Shown: positions 8,255 to 16,554 of the stretch, in pieces
Position numbering within the stretch: position 1 is the first letter of the stretch
Layout: each line of letters starts with the position of its first letter
DNA from: Burkholderiaceae bacterium
Lineage (GTDB): Bacteria; Pseudomonadota; Gammaproteobacteria; Burkholderiales; Burkholderiaceae_C
Length of the DNA stretch: 64,000 nt
NCBI GenBank assembly: GCA_024235915.1
Contig: JACKLO010000007.1
Location: forward strand, 1 to 64,000
Reading direction: 5' to 3'
The notes under the pieces: generated by a model
What the model saw: only the letters and a program-made list of their open reading frames with translations
Told to the model about the DNA's origin: nothing
Database searches by the model: none
Translations under genes and position numbers: made by a program

Positions 8255-9163
8255 ATGGCCAGCCGGCGCGCTGCCGTCGGCCTGTTCATGGCGCTGTCCT
8301 TGGCCGCTGGCGCGGGCCAGGCGGGCTCGCTGGTGGCCAATTTCTGCGGCCAGACGACGCCGCTGAGCGCGGCCCAGCATGACCGCCTACTGCGTTTTGC
8401 CGCCATCGTGCGCGAGGTGCTCGACCGCGAGGCCCAGGGTGTGGCACTGGTCTCGCGTTCGGGCCTGGACCTCGACCGTTTCGGTGTGCGCTATTCCCAT
8501 GCCGGCCTGGCGCTGGCTGACGGCGCGGGCACACGCTGGGCCGTGCGCCAGCTGTACTACGACTGCGAGGCTGCCCAGCCGAGGCTCTACGACCAGGGGC
8601 TGGCGGGTTTCGTGGCAGGCGTGCACGAGCCTGACCGCGGCTTCGTCTCGCTGCTCCTGCCCCCTGCAGACGCGGCACAGCGCTTGACCGTGACGGCGCG
8701 GGACCGGCCGCGGGCGCTTCGCCTGCTGGCCGCGCGCTACAGCGCGAATGCCCATGCCTGGAGCCTGGACTACCAGAACTGCAACCAGTGGGTGGCCGAG
8801 CTCATGGCCACCGCGGAAGGTGGGCTTGTCGACGGCCCGGATCTGAGGGCGCGCGCGCAGGAGTGGTTGCGCATGGCGGGCTATCAGCCCGCGGCGGTGG
8901 ACGCCGGCTCGCATGCCGTGATGTTCGCCGCCGGCTTCGTGCCCTGGGTGCGGCTGGACGACCGTCCGGAGGAAGAGCGCTATTCGCTGGTCTTCCACCT
9001 CAGCCTGCCGCGTTCGCTGGAGGCCTTCGCGCTGGCGCGTTGGCCGGGCGCGCGACGTGTCGCCCTGTGCTACACCGGTGACCGTGTGGTGCTGCGACGT
9101 GACGGTGACCCGCTGCCGGCGGATTGCACGCCGCAGCCCGGCGACGAGGTGCGGGCGCTGTGA
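8255..9163 (+). CDS. DUF2145 family exported protein
   Basis: The 302-aa product has an N-terminal export signal (AAVGLFMALSLAAGAGQAG) and matches DUF2145, with the family pattern FGVRYSHAGLAL and the cysteine-containing blocks YYDCE and YQNCNQWVAE. The His and Cys blocks resemble papain-like NlpC/P60 or LRAT-type folds, but that is my inference and no activity is known. It is coupled to the Ser-rich gene upstream and to the membrane-protein gene downstream (TGATG overlap at 9161-9165), so the three form one operon. Confidence 0.82.
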   Translation: MASRRAAVGLFMALSLAAGAGQAGSLVANFCGQTTPLSAAQHDRLLRFAAIVREVLDREAQGVALVSRSGLDLDRFGVRYSHAGLALADGAGTRWAVRQLYYDCEAAQPRLYDQGLAGFVAGVHEPDRGFVSLLLPPADAAQRLTVTARDRPRALRLLAARYSANAHAWSLDYQNCNQWVAELMATAEGGLVDGPDLRARAQEWLRMAGYQPAAVDAGSHAVMFAAGFVPWVRLDDRPEEERYSLVFHLSLPRSLEAFALARWPGARRVALCYTGDRVVLRRDGDPLPADCTPQPGDEVRAL

Positions 9164-9594
9164 TGCCTCAAGAGCCGGTGCAGCGGTCCCCGAGGCCAGC
9201 GGATCCGCGGGAGGGTCTGTCAAAGTCGTCGGACCCGCGGGCTCGGCCGCCGAAGCCGGCCGAGTGGCGCCGCTGGGTCGGCATCCTGCTGCGCACGGGC
9301 CACCTGGCAGGCGTGGTCTGGCTCGGCGCGGCGCTGCTGGGCGCGCCGGTGGGGCCTGGCGGCGGCTGGCTGACGCTGATCAGCGGGTCGGGCCTGTTCG
9401 CCAGCGAACTGCTCGATCGGCGCGTGGCGCTCACGGAGTTGGCGGGCGTGGTCGTGCTGGCCAAGTTGGCGGTGGTGGCGGCCATGCTGTGCTGGCCCGC
9501 GGTGGCACTGTGGCTGTTCTGGCCGCTGCTGGTGATCTCCGGCGTCAGCGCGCACGCGCCCAAGCCACTGAGGCATTGGCGTCCGGGGCGCTGA
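9163..9594 (+). CDS. Small integral membrane protein
   Basis: The 143-aa product has a charged, Pro-rich N-terminal tail (about 35 residues) and three or four hydrophobic segments (LAGVVWLGAALLGA, WLTLISGSGLFAS, VVVLAKLAVVAAMLCWPAVA, WPLLVISGVSAHAP). It resembles the CopD-like/SirB-type small membrane proteins loosely, without a diagnostic motif. The start overlaps the DUF2145 stop. Its 3' end overlaps the convergent molbindin-like gene by about 50 bp. Confidence 0.65.
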   Translation: MPQEPVQRSPRPADPREGLSKSSDPRARPPKPAEWRRWVGILLRTGHLAGVVWLGAALLGAPVGPGGGWLTLISGSGLFASELLDRRVALTELAGVVVLAKLAVVAAMLCWPAVALWLFWPLLVISGVSAHAPKPLRHWRPGR

Positions 9595-10021
9595 CCGCAT
9601 CCGCCGGTACGGCGAGCATCACCTGGCTCGCCAGGATGCCGACCTCCACCGCAGCCCCCGCCATCAGCCCGAGTTCCGCAACGGCCGCGTGCGTCAGCAC
9701 GGCGTGGATGCGGGTGCCACGCACGGTCTGCAGCCGCACGAGGGTGTTCAGGGGCCCGGGCGCCAGCTGCGCCACGGTGGCCGGCCAACGGGTCTCGGCG
9801 CTGGGCGACACGCCGCCCGTCGACAGCAGCACGCCAGGGGTCAGCGGCAAGGCCACCACGGCCACACCGGGCGCCAGGGCCAGCAGCGTGGCGCTTTCGC
9901 GCGTGACCACGGCGCACAGGACATCACCGCCCGGCAGGGTCACTTGCACCTGCACGGACACGGGCCCGGGCTGAAGCGCCGTGACGCGGGCGGGGAGACG
10001 ATCCATGAGACCGATACGCAT
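9545..10021 (-). CDS. Di-TOBE molybdate-binding protein (molbindin/ModG-like)
   Basis: The 158-aa protein carries two tandem TOBE-type Mop domains (about residues 7-70 and 80-145) with the usual patterns RVTALQPGPVSVQVQV and QLAPGPLNTLVRL. Molbindins bind molybdate or tungstate oxyanions in the cytoplasm and buffer them. The gene is divergent from modE, and its start lies 8 bp from a ModE-type inverted repeat, so ModE control is likely. Homology is weaker than in standard ModG, and the last 15 residues are a nonconserved tail. Confidence 0.75.
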   Translation of the reverse strand: MRIGLMDRLPARVTALQPGPVSVQVQVTLPGGDVLCAVVTRESATLLALAPGVAVVALPLTPGVLLSTGGVSPSAETRWPATVAQLAPGPLNTLVRLQTVRGTRIHAVLTHAAVAELGLMAGAAVEVGILASQVMLAVPADAVSAPDANASVAWARAR

Positions 10022-10029
10022 CGGGCAAT

Positions 10030-10053
10030 CGTTATGTCATTGGATAAATAACG
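10030..10053. promoter_or_regulatory. Probable ModE operator
   Basis: CGTTAT (10030-10035) and ATAACG (10048-10053) form a perfect 6-bp inverted repeat with a 12-bp AT-rich spacer, in otherwise GC-rich DNA. This has the size and half-site character of ModE operators (CGnTATATA-type half-sites). It lies in the 81-bp gap between the molbindin-like gene and modE, so it can control both directions and allow modE autoregulation. Confidence 0.65.
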
Positions 10054-10102
10054 CTGGCATAATCACTCAGCAGCAACAACCGAACGCTATCACCGAAACG
10101 CC

Positions 10103-10915
10103 ATGACGGATTGGCCACTGACTGGACGCCTTGAACTCGGCAACGAAGGCGGGCAGCTGCTGGGCGAACAGCGTGTGCGTCTGCTGGAGGCGATCGCCGA
10201 ACATGGGTCCATCAACCAGGCGGCGCGCCATGTGCCGTTGTCCTACAAGGCCGCATGGGAAGCGGTGGAGGCCATGAACAACCTGGCCGGGCAGCCGCTG
10301 GTGGTGCGCACGGCCGGTGGGCGGGCCGGGGGCGGCACCCAGCTCACCGACCAGGGCCGGCGCATCGTGGCGCTGTACCGCGCGATGGAAGCGGAGAACC
10401 GGCGCGCGCTGGCCCGCCTGGCCGGCCAGTTCGACACGCTGGCACCCGGGGATACCGCGGCGCTCTGCCGTCAGATCCGCCGCCTGTCGTTGCGCAGCAG
10501 CGCGCGCAACCAGTTCGCCGGCGTCGTGTGCGGCCTGCGCGACGGACCGGTGGACTTCGAGGTGCGGGTGCAGGTGACCGACGGCCTGGACATCGTGGCC
10601 GTGGTCACCCGCGCCTCGGCCGCACAGCTGGGCCTGGCCCTGGGCACCGAAGTCGTGGCCCTGGTGAAGGCCTCGTCGGTGCTGTTGCACGCCGAGCCGG
10701 GCCTGAAGCTCAGTGCCCGCAACCAGCTCTGGGGCACGGTGGCACGCATCGTCGACGGGCCGGTGAACAGCGAGGTGACGCTGGACCTGGGCCATGGCCG
10801 CAGCGCCGTGGCGGTGCTGCCACGCGACGCGCTGGCGGCGATGGCCTTGCAGGAGGGCGAGCGCGCCTGTGCGGCCTTCAAGGTGTCCAGCGTGATTCTG
10901 CAGGTGATGGACTGA
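10103..10915 (+). CDS. modE: Molybdate-responsive transcriptional regulator ModE
   Basis: The 270-aa product has an N-terminal LysR-type winged helix (RLLEAIAEHGSINQAARH, then SYKAAWEAVEAMNNLAGQPL) at about residues 22-110. Two C-terminal TOBE domains (about 128-192 and 198-265) carry SARNQFAG and SARNQLWG signatures. This is the full ModE layout. Molybdate- or tungstate-bound ModE dimers repress modABC and can activate molybdoenzyme genes. It is the first gene of modEABC and lies next to a matching operator. Confidence 0.93.
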   Translation: MTDWPLTGRLELGNEGGQLLGEQRVRLLEAIAEHGSINQAARHVPLSYKAAWEAVEAMNNLAGQPLVVRTAGGRAGGGTQLTDQGRRIVALYRAMEAENRRALARLAGQFDTLAPGDTAALCRQIRRLSLRSSARNQFAGVVCGLRDGPVDFEVRVQVTDGLDIVAVVTRASAAQLGLALGTEVVALVKASSVLLHAEPGLKLSARNQLWGTVARIVDGPVNSEVTLDLGHGRSAVAVLPRDALAAMALQEGERACAAFKVSSVILQVMD

Positions 10916-10938
10916 TCAACCCCGAGGAGCCTTCGATC

Positions 10939-11706
10939 ATGACGTTTGTCTGGCGTACCGCGGTGGTCATGTGCGGCTTGCTCGCGAGCATCGGCGCGCT
11001 CCCGGTGCAGGCGGCGGAGGCCCGGGTGGCGGTGGCGGCCAACTTTGCCAAGCCCATGGCGCAGATCGCCGAAGGTTTCGCCGCCGCCACGGGCCACACG
11101 GTGGCGCTGTCGGTGGGTTCCACGGGTCGGCTCTACAGCCAGATCATCGCCGGTGCGCCTTTCGACGTCCTGCTGGCCGCGGACGCCCAGACACCGGCAC
11201 GGTTGGTGGACGAAGGCCATGCCCAGGCCGCCAGCCGCTTCACCTACGCCATCGGCCAGCTGGTGCTGTGGAGCCCGCTGTCGGGCCGCGTGGACGCGGA
11301 AGGTCGCGTGCTGTCGGGTACGGGCTGGCAGCGCCTGGCCATCGCCAATCCAAAGCTGGCCCCCTATGGCGCCGCCGCCATGGCGGTGCTTGAGAAGCGC
11401 GGCCTGGTCGGCCACGTGGCCCCCCGGCTCGTCACGGGCGACAGCATCGGCCAGGCCTATCAGTTCGTCGCCACCGGCAATGCCGAACTCGGCTTCGTGG
11501 CGTTGTCGCAGGTGCAGTCGCCGGGGCAGGAGGCGCCCGGGTCGATGTGGCGTGTGCCCCAGGCCTACTACCCTGAGATTCGGCAGGACGCCGTGCTGTT
11601 GCGCCACGGCGAAACCAACCCTGCCGCCGTTGCGCTGCTCAAGTACCTGCGTGAGACCGAAGCGCGCGCGCTGATCGCCGCCTACGGCTACGTGACGGTC
11701 GATTGA
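10939..11706 (+). CDS. modA: Molybdate/tungstate ABC transporter, periplasmic binding protein ModA
   Basis: The 255-aa product has a signal peptide (cut near AEARVAVAANF) and the ModA fold: VGSTGRLYSQIIAGAPFDVL, AIANPKLAPYGAAA, and a C-terminal YGYVTVD. It captures molybdate or tungstate in the periplasm. GAGGAG upstream supports the ATG at 10939. Since a tungsten enzyme operon lies at the start of the window, tungstate may be a relevant substrate, but sequence alone cannot separate the two anions. Confidence 0.92.
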   Translation: MTFVWRTAVVMCGLLASIGALPVQAAEARVAVAANFAKPMAQIAEGFAAATGHTVALSVGSTGRLYSQIIAGAPFDVLLAADAQTPARLVDEGHAQAASRFTYAIGQLVLWSPLSGRVDAEGRVLSGTGWQRLAIANPKLAPYGAAAMAVLEKRGLVGHVAPRLVTGDSIGQAYQFVATGNAELGFVALSQVQSPGQEAPGSMWRVPQAYYPEIRQDAVLLRHGETNPAAVALLKYLRETEARALIAAYGYVTVD

Positions 11707-11731
11707 ACCTGCGCATGCGCCACTGCAGCCC

Positions 11732-12394
11732 ATGACGCCTGCCGACTGGAGCGCCGTCCGCCTGACCGCCCTGTTGGCCGGCACGACCACGTTGCTGTTG
11801 CTGGGGGTGGGGGCACCCCTGGCCTGGTGGTTGGCGCGTACGCGGTCGCGCCTGAAGCCGGTGATGGCGTCGGTGGTGGCGCTGCCTCTGGTGCTGCCGC
11901 CGTCGGTGCTGGGCTTCTACCTGCTGCTGCTGATGGCACCCGACGGACCGTTGGGTTTTGCGCGCCTGCCGTTCAGCTTCGCGGGGCTGGTCGTGGCGTC
12001 GGTGCTGTACTCGCTGCCCTTCGTCGTGCAACCGCTGCAGCAGGCCTTCGAGGCAATCCCGGCGCGCCTGCTGGAAGCGGCCGCCACCTTGCGTGCCGGC
12101 CCGCTGGACCGCTTTTTCAGCGTGGTGCTGCCGCTGGCCCGGCCCGGGCTGCTGACGGCCAGCGTGCTGGGCTTCGCGCACACGGTGGGCGAGTTCGGTG
12201 TCGTGCTGATGATCGGCGGCAACATCCCGGGCGAAACGCGGGTGCTGTCGGTGGCGGTGTTCGAGCACGTGGAGGCGCTGGAGTTTGCCGACGCCCACCG
12301 CCTGGCCGGCGGCATGGTGGCCTTTGCGCTGGTGGTGCTGCTGGCGCTGTACATCGGCAACCGGCGCGCGGCGCGCGTGCTGGCCGGCACATGA
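11732..12394 (+). CDS. modB: Molybdate ABC transporter permease ModB
   Basis: The 220-aa integral membrane protein has five or six hydrophobic segments. It carries the ABC permease EAA-type loop (EAAATLRAGPLDRFFSVVLP) that contacts the ATPase. The signature GEFGVVLMIGGNIPGETR is characteristic of ModB. It starts 25 bp after modA, and its TGA overlaps the modC ATG. Confidence 0.94.
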   Translation: MTPADWSAVRLTALLAGTTTLLLLGVGAPLAWWLARTRSRLKPVMASVVALPLVLPPSVLGFYLLLLMAPDGPLGFARLPFSFAGLVVASVLYSLPFVVQPLQQAFEAIPARLLEAAATLRAGPLDRFFSVVLPLARPGLLTASVLGFAHTVGEFGVVLMIGGNIPGETRVLSVAVFEHVEALEFADAHRLAGGMVAFALVVLLALYIGNRRAARVLAGT

Positions 12395-13473
12395 TCGACC
12401 TGAGCCTGCGCCTGGCGCGCCGCGACTTCACGCTCGACGTGAACCTGCAATGCCCGTCGCAGGGCGTGACCGCCTTGTTCGGCCCCAGTGGCTGCGGCAA
12501 GACGACCTTGCTCCGCGCGCTGGCGGGGCTGGAGCGCGCCCAGGGCCAGGTCGCGCTGGATGGCGAGGTCTGGCAGGACGATGCCACCGGCCGATTCCTG
12601 CCGCCGCACCAGCGGCCGCTGGGCTACGTGATCCAGGAATCGGCGCTGTTCCCGCACCTGGACGTGGCGGCCAACCTGGCCTACGGCCGCCGGCGCAGCG
12701 GGGCCGACGGGGCCCGCGTGGACCTGCCGGCCCTGGTGGACCTGCTGGGCATCGGCACGCTGATGAATCGCCGCCCGGCCACGCTGTCCGGCGGCGAACG
12801 CCAGCGTGTGGCCATCGCCCGCGCGCTGGCGACCGGGCCCAGGCTGCTGATGATGGACGAGCCGCTGGCCGCCCTGGACGCACCGCGCAAGGCCGAGATC
12901 CTGCCCTACCTGGAGCGGCTGTCGCGCACGCTGGCTCTGCCGGTGGTCTACGTGACCCATGCCATCGACGAGGTGGCGCGCCTGGCCGACCACCTGGTGC
13001 TGCTGGATGCCGGCAGTGTGCGGGCCGCCGGGCCGCTGCACGCACTGCTGGCTCGGCCCGACCTGGCCTGGGCCGGCCCGGACGAAGCCGGCGTGGTCAT
13101 CGACGCGACGCTGGCGGCGCATGACGAGGCCTACGGCCTCAGCCAGGTGCGCTTCGCCGGCGGCTCGCTGTGGCTCGGGCGGGTGGCGCGTGAGGTCGGC
13201 GAGGCGGTGCGCGTGCGCGTGCCGGCCCGCGATGTGAGCCTGGTGCCCGAGCGGCCATCGCTGACCAGCATCCTCAACGTGCTGCCGACGGTGGTGACTG
13301 CGGTGCACGCCCTGGGGCAGACGGCGACGGTGCGGCTGGCCTGCGCTGAACACGGTGACGACGTGTCCGCGACCCCCTTGCTGGCCCGCGTCACGCGCCG
13401 CAGCGCGGAGGCCCTGCAACTTCGCCCGGGACTGCGGCTCTTTGCGCAGGTCAAGAGCGTCTCGCTGATGTAA
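12391..13473 (+). CDS. modC: Molybdate ABC transporter ATP-binding protein ModC
   Basis: The 360-aa ATPase has Walker A GPSGCGKTT (31-39), ABC signature LSGGERQR (about 133), Walker B LLMMDEPLAALD and the switch His in YVTHAIDE. A C-terminal TOBE/Mop domain (about 290-358) gives oxyanion-dependent regulation typical of ModC. The ATG overlaps the modB stop (ATGA). It closes the modEABC operon. Confidence 0.94.
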   Translation: MIDLSLRLARRDFTLDVNLQCPSQGVTALFGPSGCGKTTLLRALAGLERAQGQVALDGEVWQDDATGRFLPPHQRPLGYVIQESALFPHLDVAANLAYGRRRSGADGARVDLPALVDLLGIGTLMNRRPATLSGGERQRVAIARALATGPRLLMMDEPLAALDAPRKAEILPYLERLSRTLALPVVYVTHAIDEVARLADHLVLLDAGSVRAAGPLHALLARPDLAWAGPDEAGVVIDATLAAHDEAYGLSQVRFAGGSLWLGRVAREVGEAVRVRVPARDVSLVPERPSLTSILNVLPTVVTAVHALGQTATVRLACAEHGDDVSATPLLARVTRRSAEALQLRPGLRLFAQVKSVSLM

Positions 13474-13596
13474 TCCCAAGGTCAGCCGGTGGCGCTGCCG
13501 CGAACCGGCGGCACCCTGTCTGACAATGGGGCCGTGGCGTCCCGCTGGGTCGACAGCCGCCGACACGCCATCCCCCCCTGACCCCGCTCCCTTCCC

Positions 13597-14154
13597 ATGT
13601 CCGAAACGCAGCGAACCGCACGCCGGCGCCTGGCCCTGATGGCCGCGGCCACGGTGTGCCCGTGGCTGCTGCCGGCCATGGCCTGGGGCGGCGCCCAGGA
13701 CCCTGCCGGGCTGGATGGGTCGCGCCGCCCATGGCCTGCCGACAAGGCCACGCCGGCCTTGGCGCTACCGGCATGGCAGGGCCCTGCACAGTCGCTGGCC
13801 GTCGCGCGCGGCCGCATCGTGCTGCTGAACTTCTGGGCCAGCTGGTGCGAGCCCTGCCTGGCCGAGATGCCGTCCCTGGAACTGCTGGCGGCGCGCCATG
13901 CAGCGCATGGCCTGGAGGTCTGGGCGGTGAACCATCGCGAGACCGATGGCGCCATCGCCCGCTTCCTGGCCCGCAGCGGTCTCACGCTCCCCGTGCTTCG
14001 CGACCGCGACGGCAGCGCGGCGCGAGACTTTGGCGTGCGCATTTTTCCCACCACCATCGCCATCGGCCGGGATGGCCGTGCCGCGTTCACCGTCGTCGGC
14101 GAAACCGACTGGACCGGGCCAGAGGCTCGCCAGTGGGTGTCGGCGCTGCTCTGA
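13597..14154 (+). CDS. TlpA-like periplasmic thiol:disulfide oxidoreductase
   Basis: The 185-aa protein has a twin-Arg-like hydrophobic leader (RRRLALMAAATVCPWLLPAMA) and a thioredoxin fold. Its active site WCEPC has C84 and C87, and the cis-Pro loop reads RIFPTT. TlpA/ResA-type proteins reduce or exchange disulfides outside the cytoplasm, often for cytochrome c maturation or copper delivery. The next gene, a transglutaminase-like protein, starts 23 bp downstream in the same direction. The natural substrate is unknown. Confidence 0.85.
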   Translation: MSETQRTARRRLALMAAATVCPWLLPAMAWGGAQDPAGLDGSRRPWPADKATPALALPAWQGPAQSLAVARGRIVLLNFWASWCEPCLAEMPSLELLAARHAAHGLEVWAVNHRETDGAIARFLARSGLTLPVLRDRDGSAARDFGVRIFPTTIAIGRDGRAAFTVVGETDWTGPEARQWVSALL

Positions 14155-14177
14155 TCTTGTTCCTCGAAAGGACCCCC

Positions 14178-15275
14178 ATGCAAGCCCGTTTCTCACGCCG
14201 CCGTCTTCTCCAGGCCGGCATCGCCGCCGCCCTGCCGCTGCCCGCCTTCGCCCAGCCCAACGGCTTCGCGCCCAAGGTGGGCGGCTGGCGCCGCTATGCA
14301 CTGACCACCTCGGTCAACGTGGCCGAACCCCAAGGCCGCACCCAACTCTGGCTGCCGGTGCCCGACATCGACAGCGATTGGCAGCGTTCGCTGGACAACC
14401 AATGGAGCGGCAACGCCACGCGCGCCGCGATCGTCAGCGACCCGGCCCGCGGCGTGCGCATGCTGCACGCCGAGTTCGCGCCCGGCATCAGCGCCCCGAC
14501 GCTCACGCTGACCAGCGTGATCGAGACGCGCGACCGTGCGGTGAACTGGCAGCAGCCCGCCGGCACCCGCCTGGACGCGGCCACCCGCCAGGCCTACACC
14601 GCCCCGACTGAACTCCAGCCAGTGGACGGCATCGTGCGCGACACGGCGATGAAGGCCACGCAGGGTGCCCGCAGCGACGTCGACAAGGCACGTGCGCTCT
14701 ACCAGTGGGTGGTCGACAACGCCTTCCGCGAACCCAAGACCCGGGGCTGCGGCACCGGCGACATCAAGGCCATGCTGGAGACCGGCAACCTGGGCGGCAA
14801 ATGCGCCGACCTGAACGCGCTCTTCGTCGGCCTGTGCCGCGCCGTGGGTGTGCCGGCGCGCGATGTCTACGGCCTGCGGCTGGCGCCGTCGGCCTTCGGC
14901 TACAAGCAGCTGGGCGGGGGGTCGGCCAACCTCAAGGGTGCCCAGCACTGCCGCGCCGAGATTTTCCTGGACGGCCATGGCTGGGTGGCCATGGACCCGG
15001 CTGATGTGCTCAAGGTCATGCGTCACGAAGCCCCGGACTGGATCAAGGACCCGAAGCACCCGCTGGTGGCACCCGTCAATTCGGCCCTCTTCGGCGGCTG
15101 GGAAGGCAACTGGGTGGGCTTCAACACGGCGCACGACATCACGCTGCCGGGCAGTGCCGCCAAGGGCACGCTGCCGTTCCTGATGTACCCGAACGGCGAG
15201 AACGCGAGCGGCGCCTTTGACGCGCTGTCGCCCGACACCTTCAAGTACGCCATCTCGGCCCAGCTGGTGGCCTGA
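14178..15275 (+). CDS. Exported transglutaminase-like (cysteine protease fold) protein
   Basis: The 365-aa protein begins with a Tat-type signal (SRRRLLQAGIAAALPLPAFA). A beta-rich N-terminal domain precedes a transglutaminase-like core with a complete triad: C209 (GGKCADLNALF), H257 (AQHCRAE) and D273 (AMDPAD). Bacterial members are mostly peptidases or amidases rather than crosslinkers. AAAGGA precedes the ATG. It may be cotranscribed with the TlpA-like gene. Confidence 0.85.
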   Translation: MQARFSRRRLLQAGIAAALPLPAFAQPNGFAPKVGGWRRYALTTSVNVAEPQGRTQLWLPVPDIDSDWQRSLDNQWSGNATRAAIVSDPARGVRMLHAEFAPGISAPTLTLTSVIETRDRAVNWQQPAGTRLDAATRQAYTAPTELQPVDGIVRDTAMKATQGARSDVDKARALYQWVVDNAFREPKTRGCGTGDIKAMLETGNLGGKCADLNALFVGLCRAVGVPARDVYGLRLAPSAFGYKQLGGGSANLKGAQHCRAEIFLDGHGWVAMDPADVLKVMRHEAPDWIKDPKHPLVAPVNSALFGGWEGNWVGFNTAHDITLPGSAAKGTLPFLMYPNGENASGAFDALSPDTFKYAISAQLVA

Positions 15276-15303
15276 GCGGCGCAGGTCGTCGGCGGCGCGG
15301 CGG

Positions 15304-15798
15304 TCAGGTCGTGATCGCCGGCGCCGCCCCGCGCTGGCGGGTCATCAACTCCACATCCACCAGCACGCGCAGCGTCAGGCGCTGATCGCCGATGCGGTAG
15401 GGGCCCTGGCAGATCCGCACCAGGCGGTCGGCCGCCGCCTGCGCGCCGGCATCGTCCGCGCCGTCCAGCAGCACGGCCATGCCGTGGTCGCCGACCCGGG
15501 CCATGTGGTCGGTGGCCCGCACCGATGCCCGAAGCCGGTGCGCACAGGCGGCCAGCAACGGGCCCAGCACGCTGGCATCCAGCGGCTGGCCGGGCGGCAT
15601 CACCGGTGTCACCGCCACGCGCAGCAGCCGGCTCGTGCGCCCCAGCCGGCGGCAGCGGCCGGCGCGGGGCTCGCGCCAGTCCTCCAGCGCTGCCCAATTG
15701 GCCAGCGTGGCCATGGGGCCTGGTGGCGGCACCCGTGGGGCCGTTGCCGTGGCGGCAGTCAGTGGAGACACATGGGCGGCGTGGGTCGAACTCGACAT
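15304..15798 (-). CDS. Degenerate GGDEF-like protein
   Basis: From the ATG at 15798 the product is 164 aa (196 aa from 15894). The C-terminal 70 residues align with the second half of a GGDEF domain: the normal R-x-x-D-x-x-A-R-x-G-G-D-E-F-x-x-L-L pattern reads RATDHMARVGDHGMAVLL. The catalytic GGDEF becomes VGDHG, so cyclase activity is very unlikely. The first half of the domain, with nucleotide-binding residues, is also short. It may be a c-di-GMP or protein-interaction remnant, or a decaying gene. Low-to-moderate confidence. Confidence 0.55.
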   Translation of the reverse strand: MSSSTHAAHVSPLTAATATAPRVPPPGPMATLANWAALEDWREPRAGRCRRLGRTSRLLRVAVTPVMPPGQPLDASVLGPLLAACAHRLRASVRATDHMARVGDHGMAVLLDGADDAGAQAAADRLVRICQGPYRIGDQRLTLRVLVDVELMTRQRGAAPAITT

Positions 15799-16002
15799 GC
15801 GTGCAGCCCGGCAGGGGTGGACGAACAACCGGGCCGACAGCCCGGGTGCGTGTGCAAAGGTGAGGGGCCGCCCGGCACCGTGCGGATCTTTCAACCCTCC
15901 CTGAAGCGCTGCCGGGCGTCCCTCTGTCCAGAAAACGCAATCCGACGCGCAAACCCGACATCAGCCGTGCCGCTACAGTGCGCACCGACGCCGACGACCC
16001 CG

Positions 16003-16554
16003 ATGTCCGACATCACGACCCTGCTCCACGCTGCCGGCAGCGGCGACACCGCTGCCGCCGACCGGGCCTTTGCCCTGCTGTATGCCGAGCTCAAGCTGCT
16101 GGCGCGCAGCCGCCTGCGCCAGTCGGGCGAACTGACCCTGCTCGACACCACGGCACTGGTGCACGAAAGCTACCTGCGCATCCAGGCCCAGGGCGACGCC
16201 GTGTTTCCCGATCGCGGCCACTTCCTGGCCTACGCCGCCAAGGCCATGCGCACCATCGTCGTGGACACGGTCCGCGCGCGGCAGGCGGAACGCCGTGGCG
16301 CGGGTGCCGAGCACGTGCCGCTGGACACGGCCGTGTCGGCACGCCTGAGCCACCACGACGAGGAAGTGCTGCGTGTGCACGAGGCGCTCGATGCCCTGGC
16401 GGCGGCCGAGCCGAGGCTGGCGCAGGTGGTGGAACTGCGCTACTTCGGCGGCCTGTCGGAAGCCGAGATCGCGGCCAACCTGGGGCTGACCGAGCGCACC
16501 GTGCAGCGCGACTGGGCCAAGGCGCGGCTGTTCCTGGCCATGTCCTTGCGATGA
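16003..16554 (+). CDS. ECF-type sigma-70 factor (TIGR02999/SigK-like group)
   Basis: The 183-aa protein has sigma region 2 (HFLAYAAKAMRTIVVDTVRA, about 77-96) and region 4 (VVELRYFGGLSEAEIAANLG, then TERTVQRDWAKARLFL). The opening TTLLHAAGSGD and the LDTTALVHESYLR block are typical of the sigma group encoded beside Ser/Thr kinases. Its TGA overlaps the kinase ATG (ATGA at 16551), so kinase phosphorylation likely takes the place of an anti-sigma factor. Confidence 0.9.
   Translation: MSDITTLLHAAGSGDTAAADRAFALLYAELKLLARSRLRQSGELTLLDTTALVHESYLRIQAQGDAVFPDRGHFLAYAAKAMRTIVVDTVRARQAERRGAGAEHVPLDTAVSARLSHHDEEVLRVHEALDALAAAEPRLAQVVELRYFGGLSEAEIAANLGLTERTVQRDWAKARLFLAMSLR

Noticed and set aside
15828..15847. 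CCGGGC/GCCCGG hairpin upstream of the sigma factor gene
   Set aside because: Six-pair GC stem without a T run, inside or just upstream of the GGDEF-like reading frame; common by chance at this base composition.
16003..16554. The ECF sigma factor as controller of the bufferin operon
   Set aside because: It belongs to the kinase-linked group, is 38 kb away and lacks the SigF/NrsF arrangement.
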